Below are positions 38,508-49,578 of a stretch of DNA of 64,000 nt, piece by piece (the stretch's first letter is position 1; each line of letters starts with the position of its first letter). The DNA is taken from the NCBI GenBank assembly GCA_037783545.1, contig JBBELK010000010.1, positions 682,001 to 746,000 of the forward strand, written 5' to 3'. The notes below the pieces were generated by a model. It ran no database searches and was not told the origin of the DNA. It saw only the letters and a program-made list of their open reading frames with translations. Both the position numbers and the translations under genes were made by a program. The DNA is from Henricia sp. BOLD:AAB3569 (lineage: Eukaryota > Echinodermata > Asteroidea > Spinulosida > Echinasteridae).

Positions 38508-38720
38508 GTTGAAGTCGGACGTTTTATATACATGTACATGTACACCACTACTATCGTCCCCCAAAATGGCAGGATTAACAGAACCATTGCAAGGTGTGCA
38601 AGCCATGTTTTAAGTACTGCAAGCTTGTGAGGAATTCCACAAAATCACGACTTAAGTAAAAACTTACAAAAATGGTGAAAACGCTAGTTTAAGCACACCA
38701 GTTTTAAAGGCAGTATAAAT
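38508..38720 (-). mobile_element. Incomplete Tc1-like MITE
   Basis: The left end (TA then CAGTTGAAGTCGGACG) and interior (ccattgcaaggtgt, aggaattccacaaaatc, aagcacaccagttttaa) match the reverse complement of 16444-16684. The expected right terminus is absent or eroded. Confidence 0.75.
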
Positions 38721-38789
38721 CATTGGTAATCTCGAAAATCAGAAATGTTCACAGATTTACACCTAACTTACACAGTATAAACACGATGA

Positions 38790-39172
38790 CCGTAGAAAAC
38801 TTCCCCTGAAATAGTTTTGTCTGAAGTGCTGTAGTCTTTGAGAAATTAGTAAATCAATTAGTTTTCGTCTCATGAGACGAAAATTCAATTCGCCCCAAAA
38901 CCATTTCGCCCGGGTGCCATTTCGCCTCAAATTACTTCGTCCAAACACTACATCGCCCAAATGCCACTTCGCCCCAAAACCACTTCGTGCACAGGCCGTG
39001 GTTCAGGGCGAAATGGTTCAGGGCGAAGTGGTTTTGGGGCGATATTACTGCAAACCCTTTTTTGACTGTTTTCTGAAAAGTTAGACGAAGTACGGAGCTG
39101 GTTTTTGCTCGGGTTGGTTTTAATCATGCATATCTTCAATAAAACTATTTGTAACAGTTTACCAATCATGTA
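38790..39172 (+). repeat. Second copy of the TTCGCCC dispersed repeat
   Basis: It matches 4348-5245 without the nested element and includes a CGTCTCATGAGACG palindrome at about 38867. It ends about 360 bp before exon 4. Confidence 0.7.
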
Positions 39173-39533
39173 TCTTTAACACAGTTATATAAACTTCTGA
39201 CAACTGTACCTGAGGAAGAATGCTGATATTAAAACTATATAGCCTGAAATTGTTTTTAGCTACATGTACATTAATGCATCATTGGTTCAGAAAACATTGA
39301 AAATCTATGGATTTTGTGTACATGTACAAGAGAATGAAAAAAAGTCCAGTGCACAGGACATTTTCCAACATGAAATACCATTTTGGACGGACAGAAATTC
39401 ATGTGGTGTTATTTTAGAGTACAGTTATTCTTGTCAACTCGGGTCATTGCAAAGGGTACTTACCATACTTGGAAATGATTGAAATGTTTGGTATGTGATA
39501 ATTCTATTTCTTACAATATTACGCTCCTCACAG

Positions 39534-39653
39534 GAACTGAAGACTTTAGAACCTACGTTCCAAATGGCTCTAATGTCGAGAAGAAGTTACAGCAAGCTGG
39601 TGCAGATATTTGACACCGAAACGGGAAAGTGTGGAAAATGCCCCAAGCAGACG
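39534..39653 (+). CDS. ParB-like gene, exon 4
   Basis: The acceptor is ctcctcacag and the donor acg|gtaagc, phase 0 at both ends, exactly 40 codons. The peptide begins ELKTLEPTFQMAL and has a KLVQIFDTETG helix-like stretch with two cysteines (GKCGKCPKQ). It follows the ParB-like region after a 33.5-kb intron. The link to exon 3 rests on phase and on the run of coding-like exons downstream, so an independent downstream gene is a possible alternative. Confidence 0.65.
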
Positions 39654-39799
39654 GTAAGCTTAATGTTTTCAGGGTGTCGATGTGTATTGGTTAAAAAAGT
39701 AAAAGTGAACAAAATTATGTATCATTACTTTTTCTTGTTTTCGTGATTTTTGGGGTTTTTTTCTTCAAAAGAAATTTTAGTACGAGATGCAATTTCGAT

Positions 39800-40036
39800 A
39801 TCTTATAAAATGAAGGCTATTTCAAGAGCTTTAAAATGATGTAAAGTTAGTTTATCTATGTAGGTACATTACTTTTAGAGATACAGCTGTCCAAACATCA
39901 GGTCGTGCTAATTATTCAAAAGTTTGTTGACCTATATCGGGGTATCTCAAAAATTTATTGACCAAATGACACCAAATTGTTGTTCTCTGGGGTTTCTTAA
40001 TGAGTCCAATCAGCACACCAAATTTCATTTCAATCT
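39800..40036 (+). mobile_element. Truncated transposon fragment forming the end of intron 4
   Basis: This matches the right half of the element at 61795-62707: gaaggctatttcaagagctt, aaatgatgtaaagtt, gagtccaatcagcacaccaa and atttcatttcaatc all align. The match stops just before the exon 5 acceptor. The terminal repeat itself is missing. Confidence 0.8.
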
Positions 40037-40039
40037 TAG

Positions 40040-40268
40040 GTGTTCATGAAGCTTCAGGGTTTGTTGGAAGAAACTAAGTTCAACCTCCTATCGGAAGTAG
40101 GAAGTGGAAGAATGACGTTAGTTGAGATGGCAAAAGAGGCTGAAAGGACTAAGAAGCTTCTGGCTGTGCAGAAGGAGTTTTTGGACCAGCTGCCAGTGGA
40201 TACATGGCAAGAGGCAGAGGAGCGATTCCCTTTGCACACAACGGAAGCCACATTACAGCCCTTTATTC
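40040..40268 (+). CDS. ParB-like gene, exon 5 (charged helical region)
   Basis: The acceptor is caatcttag and the donor attc|gtaagt, entering in phase 0 and leaving in phase 1 (76 codons plus one base). The peptide VFMKLQGLLEETKFNLLSEV and the following MTLVEMAKEAERTKKLL stretch are strongly amphipathic and Lys/Glu-rich, probably helical. WQEAEERFPLH follows. No named domain is recognised. Its acceptor abuts transposon-derived intron sequence. Confidence 0.7.
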
Positions 40269-40703
40269 GTAAGTTTGGTACTTTAGTGCCTTTATGGTAT
40301 TTGTACATGAATGGAATACAATGAACATTTTGTTACATATATTTGGGGGGAAAATAGTTATGAATAGACCGATTATGCCCTCTGAGTCACGTGACCTATA
40401 GTGGGTATGAAATATCAACAAACATGGCCTCCTCCACAGTATTGTACCGTCATGTTCTGATTGGCAAAGTTTAGACTGATTTACCACGAGACTGAACGAG
40501 ACCCACCTTGATTTGTGGCCGGTAAATCGGTCGCTTACATGTATCTGCAGTGCCTTCAACTTACTGCAAATCAAATTAACTTGTGCGAGTTATTTTTAAA
40601 ACTGTGCAAAATATGTATTTACGGCTTGTATAAACTTAATAAAGTTGAAATTGCATCGTGGTAACTTTTTTAAGTTCAAATATTCCTGAAGTAATATCCC
40701 GTC

Positions 40704-41549
40704 TGTAACGTCGATATCCTGCCTCAGCAGACTTGAGGACCGTAAATCATTAATAGCGCCCTCTGTAGATTTATACTTACATGAATATGCAGGTCAGGTC
40801 ACTATAACACATATGTACACAACCATGACAATAATACGTTAGAGAAAGTTTGTAATCCCAGATATTTTAGAGAGAATAAGCCCTAGACTCCACACAATCG
40901 GTAAGATACATCTTTATTTCTTTAATGATTGACAGTGACATCTTCCAGAGAAATCAGCAGTTTAGTTTCGAGGCAAATTTCGAGTATTTTGTTCACTTAA
41001 ACCAAGATAAAATGTTGGTAGATTGTGTTGTGAGATTTCACCGACATGTCACAATATACGTACGTACATGTCAATACCATGGGACAACACACGTTTATCG
41101 CTTCAAATAACGGTTTATTTGGACACTGTTTAAGCCATTACAAAGGCATATAATGAACATTTTGGACAGCATGAAGTAATGCTAATCTTTACTTTTACAT
41201 TGGATTTGTTTAGTGTTAACATGTACATGTAGTTTAAAGCTGCCTAACTTTGCTGTAGTTCTTATATAGTTTTTGTGTACCTTTTCTACTACAGTGAACC
41301 GCTTGTACGCTTGTACGCTTGTACGCTTGTACGCTTGCATGATTGTACGCTAAGGAGGCTTTGTAGATGGCCAGACGTTAGAAGGCAACAATTGATAACA
41401 CTGAGGAGTTGCACTAAGATTCGTCATGCATGTGACCATTAAGTTTACAAGTAGATCACATGCAACATATGGAGGCGAATAAAGAGTTAGAGCGAGTTCA
41501 GATGAAACGAGTTGGGTGAAAGTTCATACTTACTGTGTAGGACGCTACA
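40704..41549 (+). repeat. 5' LTR
   Basis: It starts TGTAACG and ends CTACA. It includes a TATATA box candidate at 41263, a run of 8-bp cttgtacg units at about 41298-41336, and an AATAAA at about 41478 placed for polyadenylation in the downstream copy. Confidence 0.95.
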
Positions 41550-41598
41550 TAGAAGTTCACGATTGTCTGGGACTACTCGTAAGTGATTGTAAAGCAAA

Positions 41599-44500
41599 AT
41601 GGCAGATACCGGTACCTCAGTATCATCCGGAGACAAAGACATTGCCAGTGAAGAATCAGTGAAATCAGTGTCAAGCCCAAAGACAGATGTGAAGACACTG
41701 AATCCACCAAAGCAAGATGACAATGTCAGTGAATGTGGATCAATAAAATCAAATAAAACAGTGAGAAGTTCATCAAGTACTGCCTCAAATGAGCGTTACC
41801 GTCAGGCCAAAGCAAAGCTGTATATATCCCGGCTAAAGAAAGAACAACTCAAGCGAAAACAACAACTTGAGCGAGAGAAAATGAAGCTGGAAATGAAATT
41901 ACAAATGCAAGATGTAGAAGATGAAGAGGAACAGGCACAATTAGAAACAAACATTTGGGAAGAGGAAATGGAGGAAGAGGAAAATTCCACAGAAGACAGG
42001 CCAGATGTCACACAGGCAGAGTACGTAAATCATGCAAGTGAAGTCACAAGTAGTGATCTGCCTGTCAACAACCATGACCAACAGAAAACTGACATGGCTA
42101 CGGAAAATGATAGTGGCATTATAGCATTTCCTTTAAGGGTGCAAAAGAGTACAGCGCCACCTGCAGTAACCTCGCAGTCTACGCCAGCATCACATGATCA
42201 AACTAGTGTCTCGCAATTATGTCAAGCCTTGACACTCACCATGAACATGCCCAAGCCTGACATGAAGCCCTTCAGTGGAGATCCGGCAGAATACTGGGCA
42301 TTTGTAACAAGTTTTGAAACAAACATTGGTACCAGGGTGGCCGACGTCCGAATGAGATTAACCTACCTGGTGCAGTTCTGCCGAGGAAAGGCGAAGGAAA
42401 GTATTGAAAACTGCATTCTGATGGAACCCACTGCCGGATACAAGGCGGCACTTGAAATCTTGAGAGAGCAGTTTGGTCAGCCACATCTGATAATGCATGC
42501 CTTGTTACGTAAAGTCACTAACCGTGGGCAAGTCAAGCCAAATGATGGCAATGCCCTTTGGGATTTAGCAAGGGACATGAAAAAATGCCATATAACTTTG
42601 TCCCAGCTTGGATACAACGCCGATCTAAACAGTACTGAGAATTTGCTGAAGGTTCAGCGTCTTTTGCCGACACACTTGCAAGGTGATTGGGCCAGAAGAG
42701 CTCAGTCATTTATCGACTCCAAGCGAGAGCCAAGTTTTGCTCAAATGACGGAGTTCATTGAACAAAGGGCCAAAACTGCCAGCAACATGTATGGACAAAA
42801 TGTCAGCAAAGGTTTCAGCCCTTTTGGCGTTAATCAGTCTACACGTGCCAAACCAAAGGTCAACTACTCGAAAGTGACCTCCCTCTCAACCAGCGTGAGT
42901 GGCGAAAGCCGCAGCGAGGCAAGGCCGGCCAAGCATGTTAAGTGCCCGTGCTGTTCTCAATCCCACACATTGGCAGAATGCAAAACCTTCGCACAGAAGA
43001 CATATGATGATCGCCGCCAGTTTCTTAGAGACAACAAGTTGTGCGATAACTGCTTTATTCAGTGGCACGTCGCAAGACGCTGTAGATTTAGTAGTCGCTG
43101 CGAAATAGAGGGATGCACGTGGAAACATCACACTCTCCTTCATCCACCCAGAGTAGTTGCCAGTCAGGATCATAAGGGAAATAATCGTGGAGGAAAACCT
43201 GAACCTGCTGGAACATGTGCATCAACTGGGGCTGGGATCCATGATGTTGTCGGCAGTCAAGATAAGCCAAGCGAGTGCTACACTATCAAGTCAACGCGGG
43301 TAGCCCTAAGAGTGCTGCCAGTGAAAGTAGCACACAACGGCCATGAGGTAGAGACATGTGCCTTACTAGATGAAGGCAGTGATGTCTCACTTTGCGATGA
43401 GAAGTTGGCTGAGCAACTTGGAATTCAAGATGAAAGGTTCAACTTTTCCTTGAACACGGTTGGAGGAACGACGAAATATTACGGCATGGAGGCTAACCTA
43501 ACAGTCAAGTCTGTGCAGAATAGTGAGGAGCTGCATATACCAGGGGCGAGAACCGTCCAAACCTTGCCCATCTCCAGAAGTGTCTTCCCAAATGTAGAAG
43601 ATATAAAGAGATGGAGACACCTGGATGGAATAAACTTCCCCACAAACGACGGAAAACCAGTACGACTTCTGATCGGTGGAGATGTCCCTGAAGCGTTCTG
43701 GGTTATGGAGGAAAGGCGTGGTCGACGCAAGGAACCCTATGCAGTGCGATCCCTACTTGGATGGACGCTTGTTGGTCCCACATCAACCTCTACGCAGGGA
43801 CCAGGAGTTTTCAGCATCAATCACGCCAAGTTGCAAGATGACCAGTTACTGCAACAAGTTCAGAAATTTTGGGAGGTAGACTTTGGAGGGTCTATCATGG
43901 ACAACAAACGTGGCGAATCAGTCGAAGATCGCAGAGCAAGGTCCATCATGGAGGAATCAGCAAAGCTTGTTGACGGCCATTATGAAATAGGCCTACCGTG
44001 GCGAAGGCAAAATCCTGATCTGCCAAACAATCGGGCACTTGCAGAGACGAGGCTGAAATCCCTTAAAAGACGACTGCAGAAAAATGACAACTTGTTTCAG
44101 CAGTACAAGGAAACCATTGATGTTTACGTCCAGAAAGGATATGCAAGGCCAGTTTCACAAGAAACCCCGATTACTGAAGTTAGTGGAAAATGGTACTTGC
44201 CACATCATCCAGTGTTCCACCCCAAAAAGCCAGGGAAAATGAGAATGGTCTTTGATTGTGCAGCTAGGTGCAAGGGCACATCGCTCAATGACCAGTTACT
44301 ACGGGGTCCAGACTTTACGAACAATCTGGTAGGTGTGTTGACCCGTTTTAGACAAGAAGCTGTTGCACTGGTAGCGGATGTAGAATCCATGTTTCACCAG
44401 GTGCGGGTGCCTGTAAAGGACCGTGATGCTCTACGTTTCCTTTGGTGGCCAGACCATGACATCACAAAGAACCCTACCGACTTTCAGATGCAGGTTCATT

Positions 44501-47256
44501 TGTTTGGGGCGACGTCCTCGCCAAGTTGTGCGGGTTTTGCACTACGAAAGACGGCAGAAGATCATAGCGCTGGATTTGAAGCGGCAACAGTTAAAGCAGT
44601 ACAAGACAACTTTTACGTTGACGATTGTCTTGTTTCGGTGACCAATCAGAAAGCGGGCATCAGTATCGCTAGTCAGCTCATCGGTCTTCTTGACAGAGGT
44701 GGATTTAGACTGAGAAAATGGCTCAGCAACAATAGGGAGGTATTGGCAACAATCCCAGCAAGTGAGAGAGCACCATCTATTCTGGACCTGGCCTTAGATG
44801 ATTTGCCACTTGAGCGCACGCTTGGTGTATACTGGAATTCCGAGTCTGATGTATTTGGCTTCAAGACGGTCCTTAAGGAAAGGCCTGCAACCCGAAGAGG
44901 CATCCTGTCCACGGTTAGCTCACTGTACGATCCGCTGGGATTTCTAGCACCATTCATCCTACCAGCCAAGATCCTACTACAGGACATTTGTAACAAGGGA
45001 ATGGGCTGGGACGAGAAGGTCGGGGAGCGAGAGCTGTTTCGATGGAAACAATGGTTGAGTGACTTGCCAAAGCTGGAGACACTTACCATAGACAGGTGTT
45101 TGAAGCCGAGCTGGTCTGATGGTAATGTGATTAATCAATTGCATATCTTCTCGGATGCATCAGAACGTGGCTACGGAGCTGTAGCATACTTGCGGGTGAT
45201 AGATGCCTCAGGAAGGTTTCACTGCTCCTTCGTGCTTGGGAAGGCAAGGTTATGTCCCAAGAAGTGCTTGTCTATTCCGCGTCTGGAGCTTACGGCAGCT
45301 GTCCTGGCCGTTCAACTGAGCAAAATGATCAAAGAGGAGTTGCGATTGCCCATTACTGGCGCCATGTTCTGGACCGACTCAACATCGGTTCTGCAATACA
45401 TCAGAAATGAGAGCAGACGTTTTCATACCTTTGTAGCAAATCGAGTTGCGAAGATTCAAGATGCCACGGACGAGTCACAGTGGCACTACGTCGACTCGGA
45501 ATCCAACCCAGCAGACGAAGGATCTAGAGGGCTTTGTGCTGAAAGAATGACCAAAGTAAGCCGATGGTTGAAGGGGCCGCAGTTCCTAGAGATGCACGAG
45601 GACCATTGGCCAATTCCTCCAGTTGTCCTGCAGGGCGTATTACCAGATCCTGAAGTCCTTCTGTACGACGGTTTGGAGAAGGATCCTGAAGTCAAGAGAT
45701 TGGTAGCACAAACAATAATAGTGCAGGAGTATGCAAAGATTGACAAACTCTTGACTAAGTACTCATCATGGAACCGCCTGAAGAGAGGAGTCGCATGGCT
45801 CTTGCGGTTTGGGGACTACCTTCGTGTCCGAGTCAGAGCAAGAAAGGATGACAAGGACCTTTGCCAGAAGCATCTCTCCCTGGAAGAATACCAAAGAGCC
45901 GAAAGAGGGATAATACGGTACATCCAACGTCAAGCCTTCCAGAAAGAGATTGATGGTCTTCGTTCGCCAAAGGAGGATCTGTCATGTCAACAAAGGAAGT
46001 CTAAGAAGCCACAGTCTCCTCTCCACAAGCTTAACCCTGTTTTGGATGATAACACCTTAAGAGTGGGTGGTCGGCTTAGAAATTCTCCCATTGACCATGA
46101 GATGAAACATCCAATTATCCTTCCCAGTAACCATAGAGTGACGGACATCATCATTGTTCACTATCACTTGCTGGTCGGGCACTCCGGTGTTGGAATGACA
46201 TGGTCGTCACTTAGAGAGAAATATTGGGTCATCAAGGGTGGCGCAACTGTGAGACGCGTGATTGGAAAGTGCTTCCAATGTAAGAAGAGGAATGCCCCAC
46301 TGAGACACCAGTTCATGGCCGACTTACCTGCTGCTAGAGTAACGCCAGAGAATCCGCCCTTTACATCGGTGGGTGTTGATTACTTTGGCCCCATTGTTGT
46401 AAAACAAGGCCGCAGTCACGTAAAACGATATGGATGCATTTTTACGTGCCTCACGATGCGAGCGGTCCATCTCGAAGTAGCCCATGCATTAGACACAGAT
46501 GCCTTCATCAATTCCTTACGGCGATTTATTGCAAGAAGAGGAAGGCCCAAGCTTATTATGAGTGACAATGGCACAAATTTTGTCGGAGGAGAACGTGAGT
46601 TGCGGGAGAGTCTCAATGCTCTAAACCAGCGGAAGGTCAACGATTTCCTGCTGCAACGCGGTATCAAGTGGCAGTTCAATCCTCCAGCAGCAAGCCACAT
46701 GGGTGGCGTCTGGGAAAGAATGATACGGTCGGTGCGCAAAATCCTGAGGTGTCTCTTGAAGGAGCAGGTGGTCTCAGATGAGGTTCTACTTACCTTGATG
46801 ATGGAGGTTGAGGCGATTCTTAACGCAAGGCCACTGACACCACTAAGCTCTGAGCCAGGGGATGATGAGCCTTTGACGCCAAACCATCTACTGCTTCTCC
46901 GTGAAAATCCCAGCTTACCTCCAGGCTTGTTTCAGAAGGAAGATGGATATGGACGTCGACGCTGGCGCCAGGTCCAATACTTGGCGGATCAATTCTGGAG
47001 ACGATGGGTACGAGAGTATTTACCCACCTTACAGCTTCGGCAGAAGTGGACTCAGCTGGAGCGAAATCTTCATCTTGGAGACCTGGTTCTGGTGGCAGAC
47101 GAGAACGTGCCTCGTGGTCGTTGGCCATTGGGACGAGTCACCCAAACCTACCCTGACCATGCCGGTAACGTCCGACAGGTGGAGGTCAAGACTGGGAGGA
47201 GCTACCTGAGGCGACCGATTACCAAATTGTGTCTCATAGAGAGTTGCGACAACTAA
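41599..47256 (+). CDS. BEL/Pao Gag-Pol polyprotein
   Basis: 1885 codons with no stop. The start ATG lies 49 bp after the LTR with A at -3. In order: a Ser-rich N-terminus, a Lys/Glu coiled-coil-like region (about 70-130), a DUF1759-like gag region (about 218-370), Cys/His zinc-binding motifs (about 448-514), a DUF1758-type aspartic protease with D591 in LLDEGSD, Pao reverse transcriptase (about 840-1100) with YVDD at 1006-1009, RNase H with D1186, E1230 and D1260, an integrase HHCC zinc motif (about 1521-1561), a catalytic triad D1594, D1656 and E1706, and a C-terminal DUF5641-like segment (about 1790-1880). It drives reverse transcription and integration of the element. No envelope gene follows. 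All catalytic residues checked are present, so it may be active. Confidence 0.95.
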   Translation: MADTGTSVSSGDKDIASEESVKSVSSPKTDVKTLNPPKQDDNVSECGSIKSNKTVRSSSSTASNERYRQAKAKLYISRLKKEQLKRKQQLEREKMKLEMKLQMQDVEDEEEQAQLETNIWEEEMEEEENSTEDRPDVTQAEYVNHASEVTSSDLPVNNHDQQKTDMATENDSGIIAFPLRVQKSTAPPAVTSQSTPASHDQTSVSQLCQALTLTMNMPKPDMKPFSGDPAEYWAFVTSFETNIGTRVADVRMRLTYLVQFCRGKAKESIENCILMEPTAGYKAALEILREQFGQPHLIMHALLRKVTNRGQVKPNDGNALWDLARDMKKCHITLSQLGYNADLNSTENLLKVQRLLPTHLQGDWARRAQSFIDSKREPSFAQMTEFIEQRAKTASNMYGQNVSKGFSPFGVNQSTRAKPKVNYSKVTSLSTSVSGESRSEARPAKHVKCPCCSQSHTLAECKTFAQKTYDDRRQFLRDNKLCDNCFIQWHVARRCRFSSRCEIEGCTWKHHTLLHPPRVVASQDHKGNNRGGKPEPAGTCASTGAGIHDVVGSQDKPSECYTIKSTRVALRVLPVKVAHNGHEVETCALLDEGSDVSLCDEKLAEQLGIQDERFNFSLNTVGGTTKYYGMEANLTVKSVQNSEELHIPGARTVQTLPISRSVFPNVEDIKRWRHLDGINFPTNDGKPVRLLIGGDVPEAFWVMEERRGRRKEPYAVRSLLGWTLVGPTSTSTQGPGVFSINHAKLQDDQLLQQVQKFWEVDFGGSIMDNKRGESVEDRRARSIMEESAKLVDGHYEIGLPWRRQNPDLPNNRALAETRLKSLKRRLQKNDNLFQQYKETIDVYVQKGYARPVSQETPITEVSGKWYLPHHPVFHPKKPGKMRMVFDCAARCKGTSLNDQLLRGPDFTNNLVGVLTRFRQEAVALVADVESMFHQVRVPVKDRDALRFLWWPDHDITKNPTDFQMQVHLFGATSSPSCAGFALRKTAEDHSAGFEAATVKAVQDNFYVDDCLVSVTNQKAGISIASQLIGLLDRGGFRLRKWLSNNREVLATIPASERAPSILDLALDDLPLERTLGVYWNSESDVFGFKTVLKERPATRRGILSTVSSLYDPLGFLAPFILPAKILLQDICNKGMGWDEKVGERELFRWKQWLSDLPKLETLTIDRCLKPSWSDGNVINQLHIFSDASERGYGAVAYLRVIDASGRFHCSFVLGKARLCPKKCLSIPRLELTAAVLAVQLSKMIKEELRLPITGAMFWTDSTSVLQYIRNESRRFHTFVANRVAKIQDATDESQWHYVDSESNPADEGSRGLCAERMTKVSRWLKGPQFLEMHEDHWPIPPVVLQGVLPDPEVLLYDGLEKDPEVKRLVAQTIIVQEYAKIDKLLTKYSSWNRLKRGVAWLLRFGDYLRVRVRARKDDKDLCQKHLSLEEYQRAERGIIRYIQRQAFQKEIDGLRSPKEDLSCQQRKSKKPQSPLHKLNPVLDDNTLRVGGRLRNSPIDHEMKHPIILPSNHRVTDIIIVHYHLLVGHSGVGMTWSSLREKYWVIKGGATVRRVIGKCFQCKKRNAPLRHQFMADLPAARVTPENPPFTSVGVDYFGPIVVKQGRSHVKRYGCIFTCLTMRAVHLEVAHALDTDAFINSLRRFIARRGRPKLIMSDNGTNFVGGERELRESLNALNQRKVNDFLLQRGIKWQFNPPAASHMGGVWERMIRSVRKILRCLLKEQVVSDEVLLTLMMEVEAILNARPLTPLSSEPGDDEPLTPNHLLLLRENPSLPPGLFQKEDGYGRRRWRQVQYLADQFWRRWVREYLPTLQLRQKWTQLERNLHLGDLVLVADENVPRGRWPLGRVTQTYPDHAGNVRQVEVKTGRSYLRRPITKLCLIESCDN

Positions 47257-47358
47257 CCTGTGATTGGACACATTCTGTGATTCTTCTTCTGACCTAATGC
47301 GACGTTACGAAATTTTGGAAATGAACCACTTGTTAGCCAGTTCATTTGGGGCTGGGAA

Positions 47359-48204
47359 TGTAACGTCGATATCCTGCCTCAGCAGACTTGAGGACCGTAA
47401 ATCATTAATAGCGCCCTCTGTAGATTTATACTTACATGAATATGCAGGTCAGGTCACTATAACACATATGTACACAACCATGACAATAATACGTTAGAGA
47501 AAGTTTGTAATCCCAGATATTTTAGAGAGAATAAGCCCTAGACTCCACACAATCGGTAAGATACATCTTTATTTCTTTAATGATTGACAGTGACATCTTC
47601 CAGAGAAATCAGCAGTTTAGTTTCGAGGCAAATTTCGAGTATTTTGTTCACTTAAACCAAGATAAAATGTTGGTAGATTGTGTTGTGAGATTTCACCGAC
47701 ATGTCACAATATACGTACGTACATGTCAATACCATGGGACAACACACGTTTATCGCTTCAAATAACGGTTTATTTGGACACTGTTTAAGCCATTACAAAG
47801 GCATATAATGAACATTTTGGACAGCATGAAGTAATGCTAATCTTTACTTTTACATTGGATTTGTTTAGTGTTAACATGTACATGTAGTTTAAAGCTGCCT
47901 AACTTTGCTGTAGTTCTTATATAGTTTTTGTGTACCTTTTCTACTACAGTGAACCGCTTGTACGCTTGTACGCTTGTACGCTTGTACGCTTGCATGATTG
48001 TACGCTAAGGAGGCTTTGTAGATGGCCAGACGTTAGAAGGCAACAATTGATAACACTGAGGAGTTGCACTAAGATTCGTCATGCATGTGACCATTAAGTT
48101 TACAAGTAGATCACATGCAACATATGGAGGCGAATAAAGAGTTAGAGCGAGTTCAGATGAAACGAGTTGGGTGAAAGTTCATACTTACTGTGTAGGACGC
48201 TACA
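47359..48204 (+). repeat. 3' LTR
   Basis: It has the same length as the 5' LTR and no difference was seen by eye. It starts 102 bp after the polyprotein stop codon. AATAAA at about 48133 is the expected polyadenylation signal. Confidence 0.95.
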
Positions 48205-48208
48205 CGTC

Positions 48209-48920
48209 TTTCAACCATGCAGGATCGTTTGCGTGATTGCCTTGCCAGATGAAAGTTTAAAATGTTCTCAAGCTTCTTGGCACATGAATTGGTCATATAC
48301 AAAAATGTAAAGTAATTTTCTCATTCAAATGAGTGCATATTGCGCGCACTCATATTCACACAAAAATTAGGTCACGTGCACCCACACACACACAGAACGT
48401 ACCACACACAAACACAATCGACAAAGTAAAACTTCTCTCTCGTTGATGTCAGAATATTTGACATTATCTTTCTATAAACCATAAACCACTTTGTTATACC
48501 CCGTCTTGGAATACTGCAGTTTCATTGGTCCAGAACGGTCACATGTCCATGTGATAAATACTCATATCACCCTGCCGTATGCGAATTTAACTTCATATCA
48601 CCCGGCCGTACTATGCGTGTTCTTTGCCCCTGTTCACAGCACGCGTAACGCGCTGTATGAGGCTCCCATTAGTAAAAGAAACCGCGTGTTACGCCCGCTA
48701 GAGGTGCACAACGCGCACGCACATCGCATTATTCCACACGCTGTGCGCCCAAACAACAAACTGATACGCGTGCTACTTTCGCAATACACAGTACGCACAG
48801 GTAGTAATCCGAATACTAGCGAAAGTGCAGAGACGAATTTGTTTTTACAATTTTAACATTCCAAATAATAGAAACGATATTATTATGCTGTACAGAGACC
48901 AAGACGGGATATAACAAAAC
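48209..48920. other. Intron sequence, no supported gene
   Basis: A 121-codon frame at 48491-48856 has no splice context or recognisable motif. The words catatcaccctgccgta and catatcacccggccgta form a short direct repeat near 48561 and 48593. Confidence 0.4.
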
Positions 48921-49056
48921 AATTGTTGACTGGTGTGGTGTGGGATATGGGTTTTAACACCCTCGGAAGCTCATAGCACCCTCGGCGTTGCCTCGGGTGC
49001 TATGAGCTCCCTCGGGTGTTAAAACTCCATATCCCACACCACACCAGTCAACAATT
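48921..49056. repeat. Hairpin with arms of about 64 bp
   Basis: 48921-48984 pairs almost perfectly with 48991-49056 (aattgttgactggtgtggtg and its complement at the ends; tgctatgagctc inside) around a loop of about 6 bases. It is probably the core of a foldback element. Confidence 0.85.
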
Positions 49057-49578
49057 TATAATAGAAACTACATGAAATCCTCTTTCCGCCCATGTACATT
49101 TTATTGTGTAGATAATACGAATGTTATGTTCACGCTGCAGTTGCACAGCTTAATACACTACTGTGCATGTGAAAGTTTAGATGACGTAATACCCACTATA
49201 TGTCACGTGACAACATGTAAACATCGGTCTATTGTCACACATGAAATAAAGCACCCCTTGCATGACAGCGTTACGTCTGTGGCACTGCTGTTTTTAACCA
49301 GTTGATGCCAGAGGACATGTAAACATGCCAATATTTTCCCATGGGTCTGGCAGAGTACGCGTATACACGTTATATGGGAGAAATTGGTTTGTTACTGGGT
49401 TTGACGTCTATAAAAAGATTCGAACATAAGGGTGAACAATGACAGTGCACTAAAATAACAACAATACAATGAATGTAGTAATTTCATAAGGTAGAAAATA
49501 TCGGTTAAATACATGCATGTATACCTATATACATGTACAGTACTTATATATATATATACTTTAAATACTACATGTATA

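Larger units (their letters stand above)
40700..48208 (+). mobile_element. Intact BEL/Pao LTR retrotransposon
   Basis: Two 846-bp LTRs (40704-41549 and 47359-48204) start TGTAACG and end CTACA. They are flanked by a 4-bp direct repeat CGTC at 40700-40703 and 48205-48208. Between them is one uninterrupted frame with gag-like, protease, reverse transcriptase, RNase H and integrase regions in BEL/Pao order. I found no difference between the LTRs by eye, which implies a recent insertion. It occupies 7.5 kb of the 9.8-kb intron 5 in the same orientation as the host gene. The primer binding site is not resolved, and the purine-rich stretch tttggggctgggaa precedes the 3' LTR. Confidence 0.95.

Noticed and set aside
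41550-41598. Primer binding site of the BEL/Pao element
   Set aside because: A TGG occurs at 41568, but I could not match it to a tRNA 3' end with confidence, so no feature was listed.
48491-48856. 121-codon frame after the LTR element
   Set aside because: No homology recognised, no splice or start context, and it lies in an intron with repeats.
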